From: Sphingomonadaceae bacterium
GTDB taxonomy: Bacteria > Pseudomonadota > Alphaproteobacteria > Sphingomonadales > Sphingomonadaceae
Direction: 5' to 3'
Assembly (NCBI GenBank): GCA_947451145.1
Contig: CANFXW010000010.1
Location: forward strand, 62,001-126,000
DNA length: 64,000 nucleotides
Below the pieces are notes generated by a model. The model was not told where the DNA came from, searched no databases, and saw only the letters and a program-made list of their open reading frames with translations. Below, piece by piece: positions 8,339 to 16,685 of the stretch; the first letter of the stretch is position 1; each line of letters starts with the position of its first letter. Made by a program: the position numbers and the translations under genes.

Positions 8339-8964
8339 AGTCTTTCGATTTTTTGCGCGACTTCATCAAGCAGTGCAGCGATGGAAAAAGCAGCATCTTC
8401 ATCTGCGGTGCCTTTCGACAAACGCTGCATTGTTGCCGTGCGCAGGTTCATCATGGCTCGGCGAACCGGGGCCGAATGATTCCGCCCGGCTTCCTCCGCT
8501 ATTGTCGATAGCCTCGCGAATGCAGCATCCGCCCTGGCGCGGTTGGCATCGAGTTCGGCCTTGCCGGCATCGCTCAGGGAGAAGCTGCGCGTGCGGCCTT
8601 CGCCCGGCACTTCATCCACTAGCCCCATGTCCTGAAGCAGGGTGAGCAGGGGGTAAAGTACGCCCGGACTGGGACTATAGGCCTCGCTGCTCTTTTCGGC
8701 GAAAGCGCGGATCAGCTGGTAGCCATGGTGCGGCCCGCTTTCGAGCAGGGCGAGCACCATCAGTCGCAGTTCATCACCGGCAAATCGCTTGCCCCGGCGG
8801 CCGCCCCTGCCTCCGCCGAAGCCGCCAAAGCCGCCACCAGCTCCATCGCCAAAACCTTCGCTGCCGAAACGGCCACCAAAGGGGCCGCGGCCAGCGAAAA
8901 AAAAGGGCCATCCCGGCCCGCGACCGCTCTTGCGACCGCCGATGCGTTCGTTGCATCCATGCAT
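8335..8964 (-). CDS. PadR family transcriptional regulator
   Basis: This 209-aa protein has a glycine- and arginine-rich N-terminal extension (about residues 10-58) followed by a PadR winged helix (DELRLMVLALLESGPHHGYQLIRAF, then SPSPGVLYPLLTLLQDMGLV) and a helical dimerisation tail. The track start at 9018 is replaced by the ATG at 8964, which has GAAGGAG 8 bases upstream. PadR proteins usually repress phenolic-acid or efflux genes when no ligand is present. It forms an operon with DUF2218. Its ligand and targets are unknown. Confidence 0.87.
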   Translation of the reverse strand: MHGCNERIGGRKSGRGPGWPFFFAGRGPFGGRFGSEGFGDGAGGGFGGFGGGRGGRRGKRFAGDELRLMVLALLESGPHHGYQLIRAFAEKSSEAYSPSPGVLYPLLTLLQDMGLVDEVPGEGRTRSFSLSDAGKAELDANRARADAAFARLSTIAEEAGRNHSAPVRRAMMNLRTATMQRLSKGTADEDAAFSIAALLDEVAQKIERL

Positions 8965-9046
8965 GTGTCTGTCTCCTTCACTATGCGTTGAGCAGGAGAT
9001 AGCGCATTTCCAGATCATTTCAAGATATATCTTGTAATGATCTAAA

Positions 9047-9280
9047 TTACGTTTTTCGGAACAGCAAAGTCAGCAGGAACAGGAAGGTGCGGAAGTCGAT
9101 CAATTTGAGCGCTGCGCGTGCTTCAGCCGGAGTGAGCTTGGCAACCATCGGCATGGCGCCGAATATCTTGCCGCGGATCACCAGCTCGCCATTCTCGCCG
9201 GCGATCTTGCGGATCGCCATCAGTTCCTTGTTATTGGCATCGACGATGGTCGCTACCGGCACTTTGTTCTTGGGCTTCAT
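9047..9280 (-). CDS. Small hypothetical protein (77 aa)
   Basis: The ATG at 9280 overlaps the stop of the CrtI-like gene by one base (TGATG), so it is translated as the third gene of an SDR-CrtI-like-77aa operon. A GTG one codon earlier is an alternative start. The protein has a compact N-terminal half with KNKVPVATIVDANNKELMAIRK, a hydrophobic middle, and ends FRTFLFLLTLLFRKT, a possible membrane-contacting helix. I do not recognise a family. The coupling is the main reason to call it real. Confidence 0.55.
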   Translation of the reverse strand: MKPKNKVPVATIVDANNKELMAIRKIAGENGELVIRGKIFGAMPMVAKLTPAEARAALKLIDFRTFLFLLTLLFRKT

Positions 9281-10863
9281 CACACGGCTCCCCCGCAGAC
9301 CTTGTCGTAGTCGATGCCTTGATCATCCATCATCTGGATCGCCGTTGCGCGGCCCGCGCCGAACACGCCGCCGCCCGGATGCATGAACGGCCCGGTGAGG
9401 TAGAGCCCCTCGATCCCCGGCACCCGGAACGAGCCGAGATCGGGCGTCGGGCGGTGGCCCATCGACTGGTAAAAGAACGGCGCGCAGCCGTGGGCATCGC
9501 CCTCGACCATCGAGTTGGGACTGCCGCGTTCGTGATCGAGCGGCGAGCAAACCTTGCGACCAAGGATATTGTCATCGCCAAGGTTGATGAAGAACTTGCG
9601 GTACTGCGCCAGTGCGCGGTCGGCGTGTTCCTCCTTCGCCGCGTCCCAGCTTTGCGGGCCATCGGGATAGAGACGATAGGGCGCGAAGTTGACGCCATAG
9701 AAAACTCCCCGCCCTTCCGGCGCGCGGCTGGGATCGAAGATGGTGTTGTCTCCGCCCGCGATCAGCCGGTGCGAAACCTCGCCGCGCCGCAGTTTGTCAT
9801 ACTCCAGGCACATGTCGCGCACGGTGTAGAAGTCCATCAGCTCAGTCATCATGGCGTTGCAATCATTGCCGACCTTGAGCTGAAGCCGCTCTTTCAGCGC
9901 CATGTGGGTGAGGTTGATCGAGAAGGTCGATTGTGTGACCCGCTCGGCGCGTTCCAGCACCGGTTCAGGCGTCTCGCCGACGAACTGACGCAGCTTGTGC
10001 GGGTGGATCTGGCCGATAACGCCATCACGCGAAAGGATGGTTTCGCCATCCTCCAGCTCGACACCGATTGCCTTGCCGCCCGATACGAGCACACGCTTTA
10101 CCGGCGCATTAACCCGAACTTCGCCGCCGAAATGCTCGATCGCTCGAACCAGAGCATGGCTGAGTTGTCCCGATCCGCCCTTGGGCATCGAACAGCCATA
10201 AGTGTGGATGATCCCGGGCATGACGAAAGCGCCCATGCCGGTGCCCAGTTCATCGGGCATCTGCAGGTTCTCTGTGACCATGCGAACGATATGCAGCTTC
10301 AGCAGATCGCTGTCGAAATAGGCATCGACGATATCGAGCGCGGTGCGCTGCATCAGATCAAGCAGGAAGCGGCCCTCGTCCGACTGGTCCATCATGGCAA
10401 CAAAAGCACCGAGCGGGAACGGCGGGGAATAGAGCCCCGAGGTGAGCATCGGCAGCGCCGCCATACTCATGCCCACGAACTTGCGATAGGCCTCGGCATC
10501 CTTGGCGCTGGTGGTTTGGGCCAGTTCCTCGCAGGTGCGGTCGAGATCCTTGTAGGAGCGGATGACCGTGCCATCTTCCCAGATCGAAACGTGGACGAGA
10601 TCGGGGTAGATATATTCCAGCCCGAACTTGGACAGCAGCCCCAGCTCGTCCTCGCGCAGCATGGGGTTGCCTTGGATCATGATGTGCACGTTGGAGTGTT
10701 CATCGTGCCAGAAGCGGGGGCGGATCAGCTCTCGGGTAGAAACGCCGCCGCCGTAATGCCCCTTGGCCTCAAGCACGAGCACGCGCTTGCCCGCCTTGGC
10801 CATGTAGGCGGCAGCGGTGAGGCCATTGTGGCCTGCGCCCATGACGACAATGTCATAACTCAT
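9280..10863 (-). CDS. CrtI/PYROXD2-like NAD(P)/FAD-dependent oxidoreductase
   Basis: This 527-aa flavoprotein starts MSYDIVVMGAGHNGLTAAAYMAKAGKRVLVLEA, a dinucleotide-binding motif with a trailing acidic residue. It ends with LYLTGPFMHPGGGVFGAGRATAIQMM, the C-terminal FAD-contact motif of the phytoene-desaturase superfamily. No other carotenoid gene is present, so a catabolic desaturase or oxidase role is more likely than carotenoid synthesis. Its start overlaps the SDR stop by 4 bases (ATGA), and a small gene follows with a 1-base overlap. Confidence 0.83.
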   Translation of the reverse strand: MSYDIVVMGAGHNGLTAAAYMAKAGKRVLVLEAKGHYGGGVSTRELIRPRFWHDEHSNVHIMIQGNPMLREDELGLLSKFGLEYIYPDLVHVSIWEDGTVIRSYKDLDRTCEELAQTTSAKDAEAYRKFVGMSMAALPMLTSGLYSPPFPLGAFVAMMDQSDEGRFLLDLMQRTALDIVDAYFDSDLLKLHIVRMVTENLQMPDELGTGMGAFVMPGIIHTYGCSMPKGGSGQLSHALVRAIEHFGGEVRVNAPVKRVLVSGGKAIGVELEDGETILSRDGVIGQIHPHKLRQFVGETPEPVLERAERVTQSTFSINLTHMALKERLQLKVGNDCNAMMTELMDFYTVRDMCLEYDKLRRGEVSHRLIAGGDNTIFDPSRAPEGRGVFYGVNFAPYRLYPDGPQSWDAAKEEHADRALAQYRKFFINLGDDNILGRKVCSPLDHERGSPNSMVEGDAHGCAPFFYQSMGHRPTPDLGSFRVPGIEGLYLTGPFMHPGGGVFGAGRATAIQMMDDQGIDYDKVCGGAV

Positions 10864-11669
10864 GCATGCTCTCCGGAGAAAAAGGTGCGAAACTGGGCGA
10901 TGCCCGGAACGTGGCTAGCGCAGCCGCCATCGGCGACGAGCACTTGTCCGGTGATGTTGCGCGCGGCGTCGCTTGCGAGAAATGCGACGGCCTCGGCAAT
11001 GTCTTCCGGCGCGCCAAGCTGGTCGCGCAGCGTTTCATCCTCAACCGCCTTGCGCAGCGCGGGCGGGAAGGCAGCTTTGAGCGCAGGGGTCAAGGTCATG
11101 CCCGGTGCAGCGGCGTTGCTGCGCACGCTTTGAATGCCGTGGCTGGCTGCAATCGCGCGGGTCATCTGGATGATCGCCGCCTTGGACGAGGAATAGGCGG
11201 CCTGAATCAGATGCCCCTGCAGAGCAAGGTTGCTCACGGTGTTGACGATGTTGCCGCGGCTCTCGCGCAAGTGCGGCAGCGCAGCGCGGCAGGCGATCAT
11301 CGTGCCGCGCACGTTGACCGCATGGGTCCGGTCCCAAAGCGCGGTATCCATATTCTCGACATCGCCATCCGCCTGCGCAATGTCCGGTCCGAGCAGGGCA
11401 GCATTGTTGTGCAAAATGTCGAGTCTGCCGAAGTGCGCAACAGTCTGCGTGATCATCGCTTCGATTGAACTTTCAACTTCAAGATCGAGATGGATCGGAA
11501 TCGCATCGGGTAGTTCAGCCACAACCGATGTCGCAGCTTCCAGCGCAATATCGGCAATAACCAACTTCGCGCCGCGCCCTGCCATAAGGCGAGCCGTTGC
11601 GGCGCCAATGCCACCTGCGCCGCCGGTGATCACTGCCACCTTGCCATCCAGCCGGATCGCGTCTCCCAT
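10860..11669 (-). CDS. SDR family oxidoreductase
   Basis: This 269-aa short-chain dehydrogenase has TGGAGGIGAA near the N-terminus, DILHNNAA, a TVSNLALQG segment carrying the likely catalytic serine, and YSSSK for the Tyr/Lys pair. The ATG at 11669 (MGDAIRLDGK) is chosen over the track start because GGAGGAG lies about 8 bases upstream and the SDR fold begins directly after it. It is the first gene of a three-gene operon with the CrtI-like oxidoreductase and diverges from an HxlR regulator that probably controls it. Confidence 0.88.
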   Translation of the reverse strand: MGDAIRLDGKVAVITGGAGGIGAATARLMAGRGAKLVIADIALEAATSVVAELPDAIPIHLDLEVESSIEAMITQTVAHFGRLDILHNNAALLGPDIAQADGDVENMDTALWDRTHAVNVRGTMIACRAALPHLRESRGNIVNTVSNLALQGHLIQAAYSSSKAAIIQMTRAIAASHGIQSVRSNAAAPGMTLTPALKAAFPPALRKAVEDETLRDQLGAPEDIAEAVAFLASDAARNITGQVLVADGGCASHVPGIAQFRTFFSGEHA

Positions 11670-11689
11670 GCCGTCCACTCCTCCCGGAT

Positions 11690-11754
11690 TTGACCTTATT
11701 GGAGAGTCCCATAAAGTGTCGGCCCACCTATGGAAGGCGGTACTTTTTTGTGCC
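11690..11754 (+). promoter_or_regulatory. Divergent SDR/HxlR promoter region with candidate operator
   Basis: On the plus strand TTGACC (11690-11695) and TAAAGT (11712-11717) are spaced 16 bases, resembling a sigma-70 promoter for the HxlR gene. Further on, GGTAC-TTTTTT-GTGCC (11739-11754) is a near-perfect dyad with one mismatch, a plausible HxlR operator. The assignment is by eye. Confidence 0.4.
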
Positions 11755-11764
11755 CAATAACTGA

Positions 11765-12187
11765 ATGAGCGAGATGCCGAACCCGCAACGCATCGCTGAA
11801 CTGGCGGCCGAGATGGAGGCGCATGGCACGGCACGCGATGCGCCTGTGCGTGCCGTCATGGCGCTATTGGGTGACCGCTGGACCACGCTGATCCTGCTGG
11901 TGCTCGAAGCGGGAGAATGGCGGCATGCCGAGCTTAAGCGGGTGCTGGGGCGGCTCTCGTCGGAACAGGCGATCTCGCAGCGGGTGCTTACCCTGAAACT
12001 GCGCACGCTTGAGCGCGATGGCTTTGTCTTGCGCGCCATCAGCGCCGACATTCCGCCAAAGGTCAGTTACAAGCTTACTGCGATGGGCGCAGGCCTTTGC
12101 AGCGAGGCGCGACGTTTGATCATGTGGGTGAATGAGCGCGAACCGCAGATTGAGGAGGCGCGCCAGACTTTCGACGCGAGCGACTAG
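11765..12187 (+). CDS. HxlR family transcriptional regulator
   Basis: This 140-aa winged-helix protein has the HxlR pattern: ALLGDRWTTLILLVLEAGEWRHAELKRVLG, then ISQRVLTLKLRTLERDGFVLR (recognition region) and a wing ending PPKVSYKLTAMG. The family commonly responds to electrophiles, quinones or aromatic aldehydes. It diverges from the SDR-CrtI-like operon, the likely target, and its stop overlaps the convergent LysR gene by 4 bases. Confidence 0.86.
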   Translation: MSEMPNPQRIAELAAEMEAHGTARDAPVRAVMALLGDRWTTLILLVLEAGEWRHAELKRVLGRLSSEQAISQRVLTLKLRTLERDGFVLRAISADIPPKVSYKLTAMGAGLCSEARRLIMWVNEREPQIEEARQTFDASD

Positions 12188-13191
12188 CGGGTCTTTGAAT
12201 CGGCCATGAAGTGCACGGCCAGCTGATCCCGCTGCGCCTCTTCCGAAGGAACAATGAGAACGATGTTGTTTGGCCGGGCAACCGATCTTGAAGCGATCGT
12301 CGTCAGCCGTTCCACGACCCAGCGCAGCGCGGAATCGTTGTTGTTTGTGATGTGCCACTGCACCGCCTCGCGGATCGGCGGCATGGCAAAGGGCAATTCG
12401 CGCATGACGAGGGGATAGGTCTTGATCACTTGCTCGGCCAGGCGGCGGTGCATGGTGGCGATCCGCTTTGTCCCTACCAGCAATCCCGGAAGCGTGAGGA
12501 ATGTGGGCGAGACAACCTCGATCCGCCGCTGCTGCTTCTGACGGCGGACGAACCATTCTTCAAAGGCCGGCATACGGGCGCGATTGAAACGTGCAGTCAC
12601 GTGGCCTAGCTCGAAATAGAGCTCCTTGGTCACTTCGCCCTGCAACGCCGGATTTCTGGAATCGCCAACCACGACGTGATCATCCTCGAAAACGATCTGG
12701 CTGGGGTGATCGGGCGAAATGGCGAAATCGATGGTGAGCAGAAGGTCGATATAGCTGCGCTCCACTGATTCCACCGGATTGTCGGTCATCGGCTGGATTT
12801 CAAAGCGCATGTTCGGCGCTTCGTGCGACAATTCGGCGAGTGTATCGGCCAGAACCACCTGCGTTGAATAGTCGGACGCCATGATCCGCACGACGCGGTC
12901 TGCAGTAGCGGGATCGAATGGCGGGGCAATCGCAATGGTTGTGCGGACTTGCTCCAGAACGGCGCGCACCGGTTCGATCAGCTCTTCCGCGCGCGAGGTG
13001 AGGATCATCTGGCGGCCCTTCACCACCAGTAGATCATCGCCGAAGTATTCCCGCAGCCGCCCGAGTGCGCTTGAGGTGGCGGATTGTGACAGGCACAGCC
13101 GGTCTGCCGCCAATGAAACACTTTTCTCGGTCAGCAGCGCATCGAGCGCCACAAGCAGGTTAAGATCAAGCCGTCCGAACCGCATCGCCAT
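12184..13191 (-). CDS. LysR family transcriptional regulator (NodD-like)
   Basis: This 335-aa protein has an N-terminal LysR helix-turn-helix (FGRLDLNLLVALDALL, then SLAADRLCLSQSATSSALGRLREYF) and a periplasmic-binding-protein-like effector domain. The N-terminus is close to the NodD/PcpR-type group, whose members answer to aromatic inducers. The track start at 13335 is too long; ATGs at 13191 and 13185 are both possible, and the second has GAAAGGG at better spacing. It lies 16 bases downstream of the epimerase gene on the same strand. It may control this catabolic region; no target is proven. Confidence 0.86.
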   Translation of the reverse strand: MAMRFGRLDLNLLVALDALLTEKSVSLAADRLCLSQSATSSALGRLREYFGDDLLVVKGRQMILTSRAEELIEPVRAVLEQVRTTIAIAPPFDPATADRVVRIMASDYSTQVVLADTLAELSHEAPNMRFEIQPMTDNPVESVERSYIDLLLTIDFAISPDHPSQIVFEDDHVVVGDSRNPALQGEVTKELYFELGHVTARFNRARMPAFEEWFVRRQKQQRRIEVVSPTFLTLPGLLVGTKRIATMHRRLAEQVIKTYPLVMRELPFAMPPIREAVQWHITNNNDSALRWVVERLTTIASRSVARPNNIVLIVPSEEAQRDQLAVHFMADSKTR

Positions 13192-13207
13192 CCCTTTCGA
13201 CCCCCTT

Positions 13208-14128
13208 CTATTGCAGTGTCGAGAGGGCGCTGGCGACGAGTGTAACAGCATTGCCGTCATGCGCAAAACCAGCGCGTTCAGCAGCGGTCGTCGATAGCGA
13301 AGGCTGCGCGGCAAAAGCGGCTTCCAGCGCGGCATCGGGAACGTAGCTGACCAGATCCGGCGAAACGCCGCATTGCTTGGCGATCTCGGCTGCGAGTTCC
13401 CCCATGCTAAGCCGCAGTGCTGGCAGGGTCACCGCTCTGCCCGGGGGTAACAGCGCTGGATCCATGCCCAACGCATGGATAAAGTTCTGCGCGCAGCGGG
13501 CAACCGATTCCGCCCAGATCATTCCCCCTGCCGAAACCGGGCAAGTGAAGGCCTCGCCCGCCTTCAGCGCGTGGAAAAGGTCCGACATGAAGGCACTCTT
13601 CATGCCCGATGGTCCCTTTGGCCGGGCAAGGATGCCGGGCAAACGGACCGTCACGCCATCAATCAGCCTGCGATTGGAGAACATGGAGACGGCGTGCTCC
13701 ATCATTGCCTTATGTCCTCCGTAGACCATCTTTGGCGAGAGCGGCGTAGCATCGTCAACATGGGCGGGCAGCGGATCGCCAAAGACGGCGATCGAGCTGG
13801 CATAGACTACTCGCAACCCCAGCGAGACTGCGCCTGCCTCCAACAGCAGATCATACATGGCATCGACATTGATCCGGCGCGAGGCAGCGGGATCAGCCTC
13901 CGCCGCGCCGCCGGGAACGGTAGCGAGATGGATCAACGCATCGCAGCCACCAGCCAATGCCGCCCGGCGCACCGCGACATCACCCAGATCACCGACAATC
14001 GCCATCGCGCCTGCCGGAATGCCGCCAGCAACCGTATCGAGCGCAACAACCTCATCGCCCCGCTGTAGCAAGCGCGATACGATCTCTCGGCCGACAAAGC
14101 CTCCTGCTCCGGTAATGATGACTTTCAT
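13208..14128 (-). CDS. NAD-dependent epimerase/dehydratase family protein (DenD-like)
   Basis: This 306-aa extended SDR has TGAGGFVG near the N-terminus, a VVYASSIAVFG strand with the catalytic serine region, and YGGHK (YxxxK). The overall pattern, including DGVTVRLPGILARP, resembles D-erythronate dehydrogenases (DenD), which oxidise four-carbon acid sugars. The ATG at 14128 is favoured over 14134 because AAAGA then sits at normal spacing. It lies just after a terminator that separates it from the TonB receptor. The real substrate may differ, since no sugar-acid kinase or aldolase partner is nearby. Confidence 0.78.
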   Translation of the reverse strand: MKVIITGAGGFVGREIVSRLLQRGDEVVALDTVAGGIPAGAMAIVGDLGDVAVRRAALAGGCDALIHLATVPGGAAEADPAASRRINVDAMYDLLLEAGAVSLGLRVVYASSIAVFGDPLPAHVDDATPLSPKMVYGGHKAMMEHAVSMFSNRRLIDGVTVRLPGILARPKGPSGMKSAFMSDLFHALKAGEAFTCPVSAGGMIWAESVARCAQNFIHALGMDPALLPPGRAVTLPALRLSMGELAAEIAKQCGVSPDLVSYVPDAALEAAFAAQPSLSTTAAERAGFAHDGNAVTLVASALSTLQ

Positions 14129-14141
14129 CCGCATTCTTTCA

Positions 14142-14200
14142 AAAAGCAAAAGCCGGGCCGATCCTGCGGACCAGCCCGGCAATTACGCACTTTTGCTTTT
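14142..14200 (-). terminator. Rho-independent terminator after the TonB receptor gene
   Basis: GCCGGGC (14152-14158) pairs with GCCCGGC (14174-14180). The flanks AAAAGCAAAA (14142-14151) and TTTTGCTTTT (14191-14200) are also complementary, giving a long stem. Read on the minus strand, the GC stem is followed by TTTTGCTTTTT. It lies between the stop of the TonB receptor and the DenD-like gene, and could work in both directions. Confidence 0.8.
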
Positions 14201-14209
14201 AACCAAGCC

Positions 14210-16525
14210 TCAGAAGTTGAAGCTGGTCGAAATACCCACCACGCGTGCGGTCAGGCCGGCCACCGGCCAGGCGCGGAGCGAGCCATCCGATGCACCGGCG
14301 AAGTCACCCGCCAGATAGGCAGTCGGCTCGCGCTGCTTGGTCAGGTTGCGGGCAAAGATCGATGCGCTCCACTTGCCATCGGGATCACGCACGCCAAGGC
14401 TGGCGTTCAGGATGGCGTGGCCCGGATAGCGATAGGCCGGGTTGCCATACTGGCCAAGCAGGACGCTGCTCTTCCAGACGATGTTGGTGTTGAGGAAGGC
14501 TTCCACGCCGCTGGCGACAGGCTGGGTGAACTCGCCCGAAAGCGTGAACTTGTGCTTCGGTGCGTTGAGGAACTGGGTTCCTGCCAGACTGATGCCATCG
14601 TTGCCAATGAACGGCGTCGGGAACTTGACATCGTTGTACTGGTAACCGGCGTTAATCGTCAGGTTATCGCTAACCCGGCCGAACAGACCAAGCTCAAAGC
14701 CCTTTGAATCGACGTGGGCGATGTTCTGGACAACGGATATCAGCGCACCAGCCGAGTTAAAGGTCTGGTTCTGCACCTGGAAGTCATTGACCCGCGTGTA
14801 GAAAATGTCACCCGAAAGCTGCAGATGTCCAAGTTCGATCTTGCCGCCGATTTCGAAGGCGGACGCCTTTTCCGACTTGAGCAAAGTTGCGGCGCTACCA
14901 GCGATTGTTCCGACGATGAGCGCTCCGGGCTTATAACCACGCGAGTATGAGGCATACACTGTCGAATTCGTCGAAGGCTTATAGCTGAGGCCCACACGAC
15001 CCGAAACGTTCGATTCAGAAATCCTGCCGGTATTTGTGGCGACAACCGCATTGGCAGCAACGCCGGTCGTGTTGTTGTAGTCCGAAACACGCAAACCGCC
15101 GAACAGGTCAAGCTGTTCGGTGAGCGAATAGGTGGCATCAACATAGGCCGCCAGAGTCCGGTTCCGGGTCTTTTCATAGGAGAGACCGACCGGAACGATG
15201 CAGAATGAACCGTCGTTGGCGCAGACACTGAAACCTGTCCGCTTGCCCAAGGCCGCGTTGCCGAAGCCCAGTGCGGAATTGATCGGCGTGGTTTCAAGGT
15301 GATAGCTTGAATAGAGTGCACCTGCGACCAGCTTCAGGGCGTCACTGCTATAGTTCAGGCGGAGTTCCTGGCTGAATTGGTTGGACTTGTCCTGCTGGTT
15401 TTCCGTGCGCGCACCAATGCCGAGGCGGCGCGAGAAGTTGACCGTGTAGGTCTGGCGCTCAAGCTCGCGATAGGCCGTAACCGCAGTCAGCGTCAGGTTG
15501 TCGCCCAGCTCATATTCCAGCGAACCGGAGAAACCTTTTGCAGTATTGCGCATCTTGGCCTGGGTGTCTTCGCAATAGAATTCTGCACGCGTGGTGATTG
15601 CGGGCATCTTGCAGCCCGTTGCGCTGAAGAAATCGCCATTTGAAAAAACCGATACGGGCAGAGCGGGAGCCGGTCCGGGGCCGTCGGGATCAATAATTGT
15701 GTTGTTGTTTGGCGTCGTTGCAACTGCAAAGAAGTTCCAACCATCCATCGACTGGCGGGCATATTCACCAGATAGGTTGACTGTCAGCTTGTCGCTGGGC
15801 TTCAGTAGGACACGCAGGCGCATCGCAACGTCCTGAATGTCGTTGTCGAGGCCAAGCGCGGTGTTGCGCTGCAGGCCCTTCTCGTCCTTGTAATGGACGG
15901 CAAAGCGGACCGCCGCCTGATCACCCATCGGCAGGTTGAAGGCACCGTCTGCAGTCAGTTCACCAACTTCAGCGCCAGCCGTGCCCTTGTCGGCATAATT
16001 GAGTGAGCCAGATGCCTTGATCCCTGAGGTCGTCGGCTTGACCGTCGAGACGTTGATCACACCTGCCGATGCGCTCTGGCCAAACAGCGTACCCTGCGGG
16101 CCGCGCAGCACTTCAACCTGCGCCATGTCGAACAGGACCGGAAATGCCAGGTTACCCTGCGGTACATTGTCGACGACAAAAGCCACCGAAGGCGAAACCG
16201 AGGCGTTGAATACGCCGGTACCAAGCCCGCGCAGGCGGGCGCCGCCGTTAACTTCGCCGCCCGAAGTCTGGCTGACTTCAAGGGCAGGCGTTGTGCGCTG
16301 CAGATCGGTGATCGAGTTGACCTGATCGCGTTTCAGCTGGGCTGCGGAGGTTACTGATACCGGAATGGGAACATCGACAAGGTTTTCCTCGCGCTGGCGA
16401 GCCGTGACGATGATGACATCGTCTTTGCTTGCGCCTGCTTCTGCCGGCTTGTTGTTCTGAGCCATTGCTGGCGGGGCCAGAGCCACAGCAACAAGTGCGG
16501 ATGTCGTCATGAGTACCAAACGCAT
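14210..16525 (-). CDS. TonB-dependent outer-membrane receptor
   Basis: This 771-aa protein starts with a signal peptide (MRLVLMTTSALVAVALAPPAMA, cleaved before QNN). A plug domain follows, with DDVIIVTARQREENLVDVPIPVSV as the TonB-box-like/plug entry and VEVLRGPQGTLFGQSASAGVINV. A 22-strand barrel ends in an aromatic C-terminus (GISTSFNF). It belongs to the sphingomonad-rich group used for uptake of aromatic or other large organics as well as siderophores. No Fur-like box is apparent upstream, and its neighbours are catabolic, so uptake of the pathway substrate is the better guess. Confidence 0.92.
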   Translation of the reverse strand: MRLVLMTTSALVAVALAPPAMAQNNKPAEAGASKDDVIIVTARQREENLVDVPIPVSVTSAAQLKRDQVNSITDLQRTTPALEVSQTSGGEVNGGARLRGLGTGVFNASVSPSVAFVVDNVPQGNLAFPVLFDMAQVEVLRGPQGTLFGQSASAGVINVSTVKPTTSGIKASGSLNYADKGTAGAEVGELTADGAFNLPMGDQAAVRFAVHYKDEKGLQRNTALGLDNDIQDVAMRLRVLLKPSDKLTVNLSGEYARQSMDGWNFFAVATTPNNNTIIDPDGPGPAPALPVSVFSNGDFFSATGCKMPAITTRAEFYCEDTQAKMRNTAKGFSGSLEYELGDNLTLTAVTAYRELERQTYTVNFSRRLGIGARTENQQDKSNQFSQELRLNYSSDALKLVAGALYSSYHLETTPINSALGFGNAALGKRTGFSVCANDGSFCIVPVGLSYEKTRNRTLAAYVDATYSLTEQLDLFGGLRVSDYNNTTGVAANAVVATNTGRISESNVSGRVGLSYKPSTNSTVYASYSRGYKPGALIVGTIAGSAATLLKSEKASAFEIGGKIELGHLQLSGDIFYTRVNDFQVQNQTFNSAGALISVVQNIAHVDSKGFELGLFGRVSDNLTINAGYQYNDVKFPTPFIGNDGISLAGTQFLNAPKHKFTLSGEFTQPVASGVEAFLNTNIVWKSSVLLGQYGNPAYRYPGHAILNASLGVRDPDGKWSASIFARNLTKQREPTAYLAGDFAGASDGSLRAWPVAGLTARVVGISTSFNF

Positions 16526-16539
16526 CGTATTCCCTCCCT

Positions 16540-16557
16540 ATTGCACTTCTATGCAAT
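16540..16557. promoter_or_regulatory. Candidate operator ATTGCA-N6-TGCAAT
   Basis: A perfect 6-base inverted repeat (ATTGCA, spacer CTTCTA, TGCAAT) lies 15 bases upstream of the TonB receptor ATG in the gap shared with the divergent monooxygenase. Its size fits a dimeric regulator, for example a LysR-type protein. Confidence 0.4.
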
Positions 16558-16640
16558 TCCATTTGGCGCATAGGGCCGGGGGCGCTGCAAATCTCTCCGA
16601 ATTTATCGATGCGAAGCTATCCACCATACCGATTTGCCTC

Positions 16641-16669
16641 TTGCGCCTGCCTGCCTAGAGCAGGCGCAA
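16641..16669. promoter_or_regulatory. 10-bp inverted repeat in the monooxygenase leader
   Basis: TTGCGCCTGC (16641-16650) and GCAGGCGCAA (16660-16669) are perfectly complementary around a 9-base loop. The repeat ends 16 bases before the ATG of the monooxygenase, just upstream of its GGGGAGA ribosome binding site. It could be a repressor site or an mRNA hairpin; there is no U-run, so it is not a plain terminator. Confidence 0.45.
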
Positions 16670-16685
16670 CGATGGGGAGACGATC

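Noticed and set aside
9319-11133. 604-aa plus-strand ORF
   Set aside because: It lies antisense to the CrtI-like and SDR genes, has low-quality composition and no domain; it is a high-GC shadow.
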